Shown: positions 26,786 through 34,480 of the stretch, piece after piece
Numbering within the stretch: position 1 is the first letter of the stretch
Layout of the letters: each line of letters begins with the position of its first letter
Position numbers and translations under genes: made by a program
Assembly (NCBI GenBank): GCA_964445985.1
Contig: CAYUMU010000027.1
Location: 6,070 to 70,069, forward strand
Origin: CAYUMU01 sp964445985
GTDB lineage: Bacteria > Planctomycetota > Planctomycetia > Pirellulales > S012-138
Length of the DNA: 64,000 nt
Direction of reading: 5' to 3'
Notes under the pieces: model-generated
The model's input: only the letters and a program-made list of their open reading frames with translations
What the model was told of the DNA's origin: nothing
The model's database searches: none

Positions 26786-27169
26786 ATCAGTTTCCTAATA
26801 AATGAATCTTTGGGAGTGAAGACGCGTCAACCCGTCATACCAGCGAAGAACCTGCCCCCCCCCTTGAAGACGGCGGGCCTGCCCTCGTGAATACGGGGGC
26901 GGGAATCCAGGAGCAGCGGAACACAATTTCAATCCAATGCGGCCCAGCCCCACCAAAAAACCGCCGCATCTCCCCCTTCAACTCCGCACTCCGAATTCCC
27001 CACTCCGCACTTCCCCCACAATACCCGTTGAAACATTTATTGTCTAGACAATCATTTTCGCGGGGCGGAACCAAAACCTGGACACCCGCCATCGCTTTCG
27101 CCTACCATACATTGGCGCCCAACCGCCGATCCCCCGAGGCGCCTCCCATCACTCGCAAGGGCATGTTCG
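26786..27169. other. Intergenic region with short repeats and a palindrome
   Basis: A 384-bp divergent region. It contains a degenerate CGTCATACC..GCGGGAATCC dispersed-repeat-like stretch (about 26830-26911), a run of ACTCCGCACTCCGAATTCC-type repeats (26980-27016) and a perfect 14-bp palindrome at 27039-27052. No gene was seen. Confidence 0.5.
27039..27052. promoter_or_regulatory. Perfect palindrome ATTGTCTAGACAAT, candidate operator
   Basis: A 14-bp perfect palindrome lies 118 bp upstream of the small secreted-protein gene and in the divergent region shared with the flavoprotein gene. It is AT-rich in a GC-rich setting, as expected of a dimeric repressor site. No regulator gene is adjacent, so the binding protein is unknown. 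Confidence 0.4.
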
Positions 27170-27388
27170 ATGAAACTTCTACCTTGGCTTGCCGCCGCCT
27201 GCTTCGTTCCTTCCCTGCTGCCCGCAGCCGAGCCCCCAGTTCCGCCCACATTGGATATCGAGGCGCTCCAAACCGTGGCCAAAGAGTTCAAAACGCTCGA
27301 AGAATTCCAGGACAACTTGCTACTGCTCATCCACGGCGGCACCCTCACCGTCAAGCAACCGGAAGCCCGTAATCCCGAAGAAAAATGA
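27170..27388 (+). CDS. Small exported protein
   Basis: 72 residues with a signal peptide (MKLLPWLAAACFVPSLLPAAEPP, cleavage after AAA/AE near residue 20). The mature part of about 50 residues, mainly one or two helices (IEALQTVAKEFKTLEEFQDNL), ends in charged residues. A GCAAGGGC sequence precedes the ATG. It ends 37 bp before the SDR gene and is probably cotranscribed with it. No family was recognised. Confidence 0.6.
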   Translation: MKLLPWLAAACFVPSLLPAAEPPVPPTLDIEALQTVAKEFKTLEEFQDNLLLLIHGGTLTVKQPEARNPEEK

Positions 27389-27425
27389 CCGTTCCACGGA
27401 ACGAACATCCCCAGGAGCAACCGCG

Positions 27426-28154
27426 ATGGAAAGACTGTTGGGCAAGGTGGCGTTGGTAACCGGCGCCAACCGAGGGATCGGCCGGGCCATTGCCCGAGGT
27501 CTGGCCAAAGAAGGCGCCTCGCTCGTTCTAGCGGCCCGCACGGCGGAAACGCTGGGCGAAGCCGCCGCGGAAATGGAGTCGTTGGGCGCGGAGGTGCTGG
27601 CGGTTCCCACCGATGTCACTGACGAAGCGGCAGTCGAAAGCCTGTTCGGTCAATTGGTCTCCCGGTTCGACAAGCTCGATCTGCTGGTGAACAACGCCGG
27701 GGCATTCAACGGCGGCTCGCTCGATGAGCTATCGCTGGCCGACTGGGAACATGTGATGGCCGTGAATCTGCGGGGACCGTTTCTCTGCACTCGCGCCGCC
27801 CTGCGATTGATGAAGCCGCGCAAGGAAGGGCGGATCATCAATATCGGGTCGATCTCGGCCCAACGCAGCCGGATGAATTCGGCGCCTTATACCACTTCCA
27901 AAAACGGCATTTGGGGGTTGACCCAGAGCACCGCTTTAGAAGGTCGAAACTATGGCGTAACCTGCTGCTGTTTGCACCCCGGCAACGTGATGGTGGAGCG
28001 GCGCGAAACCGTGCGGCGGGAAGACGCCGAACCGATGATGGACCCCAGCGACATTGCCGAGGTCGCCGTGCTAATGGCCTGCCTGCCGCCGAACGTGGAA
28101 ATGCTGGAGGCGATTGTGCTGCCGCGCGACCAGCTCTATGTGGGCCGCGGATAA
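27426..28154 (+). CDS. Short-chain dehydrogenase/reductase
   Basis: A 242-residue classical SDR. The start at MERLLGKVALVTGANRGIG is supported by an AGGAG (CCCAGGAGCAACCGCG) and by the family N-terminus; the longer frame from 27189 is a shadow. The cofactor loop is TGANRGIG, followed by NNAG and the catalytic Ser (GSISAQ) and YTTSK with Tyr and Lys. The loop lacks an acidic residue right after it, and Arg/Ala here do not decide between NAD and NADP. The substrate is unknown. Its end is 4 bp from the convergent neighbour. Confidence 0.92.
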   Translation: MERLLGKVALVTGANRGIGRAIARGLAKEGASLVLAARTAETLGEAAAEMESLGAEVLAVPTDVTDEAAVESLFGQLVSRFDKLDLLVNNAGAFNGGSLDELSLADWEHVMAVNLRGPFLCTRAALRLMKPRKEGRIINIGSISAQRSRMNSAPYTTSKNGIWGLTQSTALEGRNYGVTCCCLHPGNVMVERRETVRREDAEPMMDPSDIAEVAVLMACLPPNVEMLEAIVLPRDQLYVGRG

Positions 28155-28158
28155 ACGG

Positions 28159-28956
28159 CTAGTGAGGGCCAAGCGCGCCTTGCAGCCCGCCGATGGCCCA
28201 ATGGACTTCGAGCGATGCCCTCACCACGAGCGAATACGTGGGCGCGTAGAAGTACATGGCGCCGGGTCCGCCGTTCACGTCCCAATGCTCGGGTTTGATC
28301 GTCCGCCGGATCAACTCGATCAGGTTGGCGGCCTCGCGCTCGGCGGCGCCCCCCAGCCAAGGGTAGGGTTCAGCCGGCGCCAGGCTGCCGCCGGTGGCGA
28401 GGCTGGCCAGGCTGAATTGTTCCATGACCCGCGGGCCGTTTTCACCTTCCGCTCGGGCAGCGCGCCGCTGGATGCCAATTTCGCGGCGGGCCGTCTCCAC
28501 GATCTCATCTCCCAATTCGAACAGCCGGGTGCGAACTTGCAGCCGGAGCGGTTCGCGCTGCGAAACGGGGATGGCGTCGGTTTCGGCGATGGCCGCGTGC
28601 AAGGCTTCGAGCCGGGGGACAACCTGACGAAACTCCGCCAGGCTGGGCTTGCCCTGGGCGCGGCGAAGGATGGCCGCGGTGGCTCGAAGCTCAGCCCTGG
28701 CATCGTCGCGAGAAAGATGCGAAACCACCGGCAAGGGGGCCGGGCTGAAGCCACTTTCGCCGCTCGGCTGTGGGATTGGGTCGGCGGTCGACGGGGCGCT
28801 AGGCGCCCTTGTCCCGAGGGCATTTTCCAGCAACCGATTTAGTTGGCGGGCCGCGGGCGGGTTGCCATCGTTCACAGGGAGGGGTTCAACAGCCTGAGCC
28901 GCGGAAGCCATCGCCAAGATCGTGCCAGCACAACATACGCGCAAGATGAATCGCAT
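28159..28956 (-). CDS. Exported protein of unknown function
   Basis: 265 residues with a signal peptide (MRFILRVCCAGTILAMASAAQAVEP). The mature region has a Pro/Ser-rich linker (about 30-80) and a mostly helical domain with many Arg/Glu heptad-like stretches (LRATAAILRRAQGKPSLAEF, REPLRLQVRTRLFELGDEIV). A C-terminal segment includes GGPGAMYFYAPTYSLVVRASLEVHWAIGG. No known motif was found. It is a stand-alone gene with about 210 bp of upstream region. Confidence 0.68.
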   Translation of the reverse strand: MRFILRVCCAGTILAMASAAQAVEPLPVNDGNPPAARQLNRLLENALGTRAPSAPSTADPIPQPSGESGFSPAPLPVVSHLSRDDARAELRATAAILRRAQGKPSLAEFRQVVPRLEALHAAIAETDAIPVSQREPLRLQVRTRLFELGDEIVETARREIGIQRRAARAEGENGPRVMEQFSLASLATGGSLAPAEPYPWLGGAAEREAANLIELIRRTIKPEHWDVNGGPGAMYFYAPTYSLVVRASLEVHWAIGGLQGALGPH

Positions 28957-29168
28957 CGCTCAGCTCTCCTCATCATTGAGATTGCCAGTTGAGCCCGATA
29001 GGGCCAATTCAACTGGTTCTAGTGGCGAAAGGGGCGGACGCTGAGAGATTGCGCAGTGTAGGTAGAATTGATCGAGTCGCCGCGGTTCGCCGTTTGCTTG
29101 TTCCTGAGGTTGAACCTAGCAAGTGGCCGACGAATTGACAAGAAAATGCTACAACACAAGAAAATGCG

Positions 29169-29990
29169 TCAGTCGCGCAAGCCGGCCTCGCGCATCAGGC
29201 TGGCCGTGGCTTCGTAGGCTTCCATCACCCACTCGGTAATGCGCTCCGGCTCGGGCGAGTATTCCAATTCGATGGAAATGGCTCCTTCGATCTTCAATGC
29301 CTTGATTTCGCTCAGGTAATCCGCGAAGGGAACCACGCCGCGGCCGGGTGGCAGGTCGCCGTGGACTTTGCCGTCGCAATCGGAGATATGCACGTGAATC
29401 GCCTGTCCTTGCAGGCGACGTAGCTCCGCCGGCGCCACTCCGGACAGCACCAGGTGAGAAATATCGATGTTGGCTTTGACCGCCGGGTGATCTACATCGT
29501 TTAAGAAGGCCACCATGCGATCGACATTGTTGAGCAGCGAGAGCGAGAACGGTTCCAACTCCAGGGCAATTTGCACGTTCAGATTGGCGGCATGGTCGCC
29601 CAACTGCCGCAGGGTTTCGACAGCGAACTGCCATTGTGCCTGGGGCGCGATGACTTCTTGGTTCCAGATGTATTCGCCCAGCACCAAGAGCACGTTGGCC
29701 GCCTGGTATTCGTAAGCCAAATCGAGGTAAGCTTTGACGCGCTCGACATGGAACTTGCGCACGCTGGCATTGAAGTCGATCAGGCCCACCGCCACGCAGG
29801 CAATGCTCACGATGGGCAAGCCCAAGCGGTCGCACTCGTCTTTGATCAACCGCCGCTCGCGAATGTCGATATCGAGCGGATCGACAAAAATATCGACACA
29901 GTCGAAACCGATGGCCTTGGTTTGTTGCAGGCCGTAAACGGTGGGGCGGTCGGCTTGTACCCAGGCGGAGTTGATGAGTCCGAGTTTCAT
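29169..29990 (-). CDS. Sugar phosphate isomerase/epimerase-like TIM-barrel protein
   Basis: A 273-residue AP-endonuclease-2/xylose-isomerase-like barrel. Four divalent-metal ligand positions are visible in the expected order: Glu in IALELEPFS, Asp in VKANIDISHL, His in IHVHISDCDG and Glu in ISIELEYSPEP. Such proteins isomerise or epimerise sugars and related polyols. The start at ATG 29990 gives MKLGLINSAWVQADRP, a normal first strand. No sugar operon surrounds it, so the substrate is open. Confidence 0.85.
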   Translation of the reverse strand: MKLGLINSAWVQADRPTVYGLQQTKAIGFDCVDIFVDPLDIDIRERRLIKDECDRLGLPIVSIACVAVGLIDFNASVRKFHVERVKAYLDLAYEYQAANVLLVLGEYIWNQEVIAPQAQWQFAVETLRQLGDHAANLNVQIALELEPFSLSLLNNVDRMVAFLNDVDHPAVKANIDISHLVLSGVAPAELRRLQGQAIHVHISDCDGKVHGDLPPGRGVVPFADYLSEIKALKIEGAISIELEYSPEPERITEWVMEAYEATASLMREAGLRD

Positions 29991-30215
29991 GAGGCCCGGT
30001 GGGATTGGGGGAGTTGAGCAGGGGCGACGCTTTACGCGTGAGAGGAGGGGGTGTTTAAGCTATGCCAACGCTCCATTCGAAAGACGCCAGGGCAATCCCC
30101 GTGGGATGGAATGGCTTCTGTTATAGGCAAGCGAGGATCGAATGGCACGCGCGGTTTGAATTTCGTCTGGGCAACGGCAATTCAGGTAGCCAACCTGATG
30201 AAACCCCAGCCGGCT

Positions 30216-30791
30216 CTAGCCGCGCAGATCGGCCGTGCCCAGCAGCGTGTAGGCCGGCCCTGACTTTTCCAACTTGCTCGAGAAGACCTTCACGTCGCTC
30301 ACGTACAGCTCGCCCGCAACAAAGTCCTGCTCGGCGTGGATCAGTTCGGCCAATTCTTCAATGCCAAAGGGGCTTTGCCGTACCCTGCCCAAGGTGAGGT
30401 GCGGACGATAGCGGCGATGCTCGCGGCGAAAGCCCAGGGCATGCAGGCTGGTTTCAATGGCATCGTGCAGTTGCACGAATTCTTCGGCGCCTTCGGTAAT
30501 GCCCAACCAAACGGTGCGCGGGCGAGAGGGCTCGGGAAAAGCGCCCACGCTACCGACTTGTGCGCGGAAACCGGCCAGCGATTTCACCGCTTTTTCGACA
30601 GCGGCGCACACTTCGGGCGTTTCGCGAATGTTGATCTCGCCCAAAAACTTGAGCGTGAAATGCAGGTGCTTGGGATCGACCCACTTCACGTTCGCTGCTG
30701 TCTTCGACAGACGCTCGATGAGCTTGCCGGCCTGAATGGCAATCGCCGGATCGATATCCACGGCCACAAAAGTTCGTAACGTGGCGGGCAT
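30216..30791 (-). CDS. thpR: RNA 2',3'-cyclic phosphodiesterase (2H family)
   Basis: A 191-residue 2H phosphoesterase that hydrolyses RNA 2',3'-cyclic phosphates. The two HxTx motifs are HFTL at residues 44-47 in HLHFTLKFLG and HLTL at 131-134 in YRPHLTLGR. Start MPATLRTFVAVDID matches the family N-terminus. Length is normal (about 180-190). It stands upstream-to-downstream of larB with a 100-bp gap on the same strand. Confidence 0.93.
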   Translation of the reverse strand: MPATLRTFVAVDIDPAIAIQAGKLIERLSKTAANVKWVDPKHLHFTLKFLGEINIRETPEVCAAVEKAVKSLAGFRAQVGSVGAFPEPSRPRTVWLGITEGAEEFVQLHDAIETSLHALGFRREHRRYRPHLTLGRVRQSPFGIEELAELIHAEQDFVAGELYVSDVKVFSSKLEKSGPAYTLLGTADLRG

Positions 30792-30890
30792 AAGGTTTCG
30801 AATTCCTTCGGAGAATGACGGTCAAAGAAAATGGGGAAGCCATTCCAATGCTTGGCGAGCGCGAGACGGATCGTTCCACGTAGCCGGCGA

Positions 30891-31718
30891 CTATTTTTGC
30901 TCGGCCGGCGCTAGGGTGGCCTTCCGTGCTTTGGCGGCTGCCGTGGCGATCATGCCAGCGACGTATCCGCCCTTGAAACCTGCGTCGATATTCACCACGG
31001 CCACGTTGGCGGCGCAACTGTTGAGCATGCCGAGCAGCGCGGCAATTCCGCCCAGGCTGGCGCCGTAGCCTACGCTCGTGGGCACCGCGATCACAGGGCA
31101 CGGCACATGGCCAGCCAACACGCTGGGGAGCGCGCCCTCCATGCCGGCGACCACCACAATGGCATCGGCGCCGGCCAACCGGTACAGGTTATCGAGCAAC
31201 CGGTGTGGGCCGGCCACACCAATGTCTTGAATGAGTTCCGTCGCCACGCCCATCCAGGCAACTGTTTCCTGGGCCTCTTCGGCCACGGGGCGATCGCTCG
31301 TGCCAGCACTGACCACCGGCACAAAGCCCTGCTCATGGTGACTGCGGGGTCCGTTATCTGTATGAGCGATGCGGAAGGTGCGCGCGACCGGGTTGTAATT
31401 GCCCGCGGGAAAGACCGGACCCACGGCCCCGGCCTGGTCCGCCGACATTCGCGTTGCCAACACGTCAGCCTGATCGTTCAGCAAAGCCGTAAAGATGCGA
31501 ACGAGCGCATCGTTCGACTTGCCTTCGGCATACACGACTTCGGCAAAACCGCAACGCCGCTTGCGATCGAGATCGATCTGAGCATCGCCCAATGGCGCGG
31601 TGGTGGGTTGAGCGGCGCTGGACGGGAATTCAGTCAGGAATGCCTCGACCGTGACTTCGCCCTGCTGCAACCGCTGGACCCAATTGCGAATGTCTTTGGA
31701 ACTGCTCAACCTCAACAC
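30891..31718 (-). CDS. larB: Pyridinium-3,5-biscarboxylic acid mononucleotide synthase
   Basis: LarB carboxylates and hydrolyses nicotinic acid adenine dinucleotide, the first step of nickel-pincer nucleotide synthesis. The 275 residues have the NCAIR-mutase-like core GVAGPHRLLDNLYRL...GMEGALPSVLAGHV, TSVGYGASLGGIAAL, and the conserved Cys235 in MLNSCAAN. The N-terminal segment is typical of LarB. larC and larE are not in the window; they may lie elsewhere or the cofactor may be shared with another nickel enzyme. Confidence 0.94.
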   Translation of the reverse strand: MLRLSSSKDIRNWVQRLQQGEVTVEAFLTEFPSSAAQPTTAPLGDAQIDLDRKRRCGFAEVVYAEGKSNDALVRIFTALLNDQADVLATRMSADQAGAVGPVFPAGNYNPVARTFRIAHTDNGPRSHHEQGFVPVVSAGTSDRPVAEEAQETVAWMGVATELIQDIGVAGPHRLLDNLYRLAGADAIVVVAGMEGALPSVLAGHVPCPVIAVPTSVGYGASLGGIAALLGMLNSCAANVAVVNIDAGFKGGYVAGMIATAAAKARKATLAPAEQK

Positions 31719-31956
31719 CTCTCTCGGAAAACTTGCCTACCGCCCAACGGTCAAATACCCCCAAACGCGCAGCGGATGGGTGGAAAGGGACGGCACGGCC
31801 CTAGGCTGCCATCGAGCCCGGTTCGACCGCCCTTGCATCGTAGCACAGGCCTAAGAAACCGTGGAGAACCTCGCCACACGACGAGCAGACTGTTTGCTGG
31901 GTGCGCTGGCCTGCGAGCTTGCAGACACGCGAGCTTGGTGGGACTCGCGCCACCCT

Positions 31957-31989
31957 AAAAAAATAGAGCCGTCCTGGGGGGACGGCTCT
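31957..31989 (-). terminator. Rho-independent terminator of the lysine-rich protein gene
   Basis: A 9-bp stem AGAGCCGTC/GACGGCTCT with a 7-nt loop is followed, on the minus strand, by TATTTTTTT. It lies 46 bp beyond the stop of the gene at 32035-32193. On the plus strand only TTTCTCG follows, so the minus direction is favoured. The plus side would face no gene end within 100 bp. Confidence 0.85.
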
Positions 31990-32034
31990 TTCTCGTTACA
32001 TCATTGACCAGGCAGGTTGCCAGGCCCGCGCCGC

Positions 32035-32193
32035 TTACATAGCGGCCTTCTTGGTGGCTTTCTTTTTGGTCGCCTTAGACTTCTTGGCGACTTTCTTGGC
32101 AGCCTTCTTGGCCTTCTTGGCGACCTTTTTCTTGGCCGTCTTTTTGGCAGCCTTCTTGGGGGCAGCTTTCTTTGCCGCTTTCTTCTTGGCCAC
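32035..32193 (-). CDS. Lysine/alanine-rich histone-H1-like DNA-binding peptide
   Basis: Fifty-two residues, mostly Ala and Lys in AKK/KKAA repeats (VAKKKAAKKAAPKK, then KKVAKKSKATKKKATKK). The best start is GTG at 32193: an AAGGAGG lies 7 nt before it. An in-frame ATG at 32241 (MKPSFLPPQTFEGGRT) exists but lacks a good ribosome-binding site and puts an unrelated leader in front. The product resembles the C-terminal tail of histone H1 and bacterial Hc1-like proteins and probably binds DNA or RNA nonspecifically. A terminator follows directly. Confidence 0.75.
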   Translation of the reverse strand: MAKKKAAKKAAPKKAAKKTAKKKVAKKAKKAAKKVAKKSKATKKKATKKAAM

Positions 32194-32759
32194 GGTCCGT
32201 CCTCCTTCAAAGGTTTGCGGCGGCAGGAAGCTTGGCTTCATTGACGATTGCCATCGCTATTCCCTGCCTGCCAGAAACAACACCGACTTCCATTCCCAAG
32301 AAGTTCTCGCGTGTATTCCTTACACCACAGCTGGGTAAGCACGTTGAACTTCCTGCGAGTCGTGCTAGCCACGTTGTAGTTGTACGAAATCGGAAAATTT
32401 ACGCAACACGTTTCTGCACGTTCCGACGCGAATTTGTGTCGATTTTATAACGCGTGTTTCGAAGACACTTGGGAAGCGCTTCCGTAGCGTGGTCGTTGAA
32501 CGCGCGGCGGCAACGATCTTTGGCTTGCGAAGATAACCAGCGTGAAGCCGTTGGAGCGCGATGTTTCAAGCAATGCCCTGGGTTCGTTGCCAGCCAACGT
32601 GGCTATTGAATCGCCAGCTCGGAAACACTTCGCAAGCGATGCGGCGATCACCAACTGCCGTTGGCAAACCTTGCCAACGGTCGCGCAAGTGGTTGGTTCG
32701 AGAAACACGTTTGAGCCGTGTTTTCACGCACCAAACGCCTGTTGCGCGCGAGGGGCCGC
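32194..32759. other. Intergenic region with hairpin
   Basis: Between the lysine-rich peptide gene and the peptidase end there are 566 bp. A perfect hairpin CCGTTGGCAA/TTGCCAACGG with a 3-nt loop sits at 32658-32680, flanked by more distant short matches. Several GTTGGC/GCCAAC motifs recur in the stretch 32540-32700. No protein-coding frame is convincing. Confidence 0.5.
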
Positions 32760-34283
32760 CTACATGTCGTAAAGCGCGCCGAGCTTGTGTTGCAGGTGGT
32801 CGATCAGGGGCCGGTGGGAGAGTGGCGAGCCTGTTAAAGTTTTCACCAGCTCGGCGGCCGAGTAGCAGCGACCGCGACGATGAACGTATTGCCGCAGCCA
32901 AGACAACAAGCTTTCGAAGTGGCCGCGGCGGAAGTCGTCTTCCACCGAGCCGAGGTCTTGCGACGCTTGGGCAAACAATTGCGACGCGTACAAGTTGCCC
33001 AACGAATACGTTGGGAAGTAACCGATCAAGCCAGCGCTCCAGTGAATATCTTGCAGCACGCCTTGGCCATGGTTGGGTGGAGTGATGCCCAAGTAGTCGC
33101 GATACTTTTCATTCCACGCGCCTGGCAGGTCGGCCACGGTTAAGCGCTCGGCGATCAAATCTTGCTCGAGTTCAAACCGCACCAAGATATGCAAGTTGTA
33201 GGTGGCCTCGTCGGCTTCCACGCGAATCAGCGAGGGACGCACGTCGTTCACGGCAAAAAAGAAATCGTCGACAGGCGTGTCGGCCAACGCTCCGGGGAAC
33301 TTCTGCCGCGCCAGCGGATAAAAATACTCCCAAAACGCCTCGCTACGGCCTACCAGGTTCTCCCACATGCGCGATTGCGATTCGTGAATACCCAGCGAAA
33401 CCGCCTGGCCGGCGGGCAGCCCATACATTTCAGGGCGTAGCCCTAGCTCGTACAACCCATGCCCTGCCTCGTGCAAGATGCCAAAGAAGGCCGACGGCAT
33501 GAACCGCTCGTCGTACCGCGTGGTGATGCGGCAATCGTGAGGCCCCATGGTCGAGCAAAAGGGGTGCGCCGTGACATCGATCCGGCCGCGATTGAACTCA
33601 AAACCAATTTTCTCGGCGGCCGCGCGGCCAAACCGCTCTTGATCTGCGGTGGGATAGGTGCGTTGCAAGATCGAAAGGTCGGGTCGGCGATGGCTATTGG
33701 CAATCGTGGCCACCAGCGGCACCAATTCTTGGCGCAGCCCTTCCAGCACCCGCGCCACGTTGCTGGTCTTTTCGCCCGGCTCGTATTGATCGAGCAAGGC
33801 ATCGTAGCGTTGCTCGTCGTAACCCAAGGCATCGGCCTCTTCGCGCTTGAGAGCCACGATCTTTTCGTACCAGGGCTGCATTTGCGGAAAGTCGTTCTTG
33901 GCGCGGGCTTCGGTCCAAACCTGCTGGCCGCGAATCGTGGTCCGTGCCAGTTCTTCCACCAGCCGCTTGGGCAACTTCACATTCTTATCGTAGTCGCGCT
34001 TGAGATGCCGGATGTTGGCGCCCTCATCGGAGTGAGGATCGGCGGCCAGTGGGCTATCGGCCAGTTGCGAAAGCCAGTCGCCAAGCTGGGGAGCCGTGCG
34101 ACGCTCGTGAAGCATGCCGCTGAGCAGCGTGATTTGGTCGGCCCGATACTCGCCGGCGGCCAGCGGCATGATGGTCCGTTCATCCCACTCCAGCAACGAG
34201 TTGACCGAATCGAGCAGCGCGGTCTGCCGCGCGTGGTCGTAAACTTGTGCGAGCACGGATTCATGGTTGGCGTTGGAAGACAC
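32760..34283 (-). CDS. Carboxypeptidase Taq-type metallocarboxypeptidase (M32)
   Basis: A 507-residue cytoplasmic zinc carboxypeptidase. The zinc motif HEAGH is at 271-275 in FFGILHEAGHGLYEL; upstream is the HPF motif at 240-242, and downstream the conserved region AVSLGIHESQSRMWENLVGR. Length is normal for the M32 family (about 500). It removes C-terminal residues from peptides, and is thought to act in general peptide turnover. It is followed downstream by an intergenic region and preceded by a strong palindrome. Confidence 0.95.
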   Translation of the reverse strand: MSSNANHESVLAQVYDHARQTALLDSVNSLLEWDERTIMPLAAGEYRADQITLLSGMLHERRTAPQLGDWLSQLADSPLAADPHSDEGANIRHLKRDYDKNVKLPKRLVEELARTTIRGQQVWTEARAKNDFPQMQPWYEKIVALKREEADALGYDEQRYDALLDQYEPGEKTSNVARVLEGLRQELVPLVATIANSHRRPDLSILQRTYPTADQERFGRAAAEKIGFEFNRGRIDVTAHPFCSTMGPHDCRITTRYDERFMPSAFFGILHEAGHGLYELGLRPEMYGLPAGQAVSLGIHESQSRMWENLVGRSEAFWEYFYPLARQKFPGALADTPVDDFFFAVNDVRPSLIRVEADEATYNLHILVRFELEQDLIAERLTVADLPGAWNEKYRDYLGITPPNHGQGVLQDIHWSAGLIGYFPTYSLGNLYASQLFAQASQDLGSVEDDFRRGHFESLLSWLRQYVHRRGRCYSAAELVKTLTGSPLSHRPLIDHLQHKLGALYDM

Positions 34284-34360
34284 AGCGGCAATTTCCTTAT
34301 GGAGTGCGAGAGGACTAAGTCAGAGCGGCACACGGCCACCGCCGCCGGCGGTTTGCCAAC

Positions 34361-34383
34361 CGCGCCAACCGCCGGTTGGCGCG
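34361..34383. terminator. Strong palindrome between minus-strand genes
   Basis: CGCGCCAACCG and CGGTTGGCGCG form an 11-bp perfect stem with a one-base centre. It lies beyond the stop of the heme dehydrogenase (34481, minus) and before the peptidase start (34283, minus). No T-run follows on the minus strand, so termination is not certain; it may be a dispersed palindrome. Confidence 0.4.
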
Positions 34384-34480
34384 AGCCTACTCTTCCTGCC
34401 TGCCCTTGGCAAGCCGCTGTGCGCGGGAGCGTCTTCGGCAGACCGCTTGGATTCGTGAGCGTGCCGGCGATGCGCGGGGC

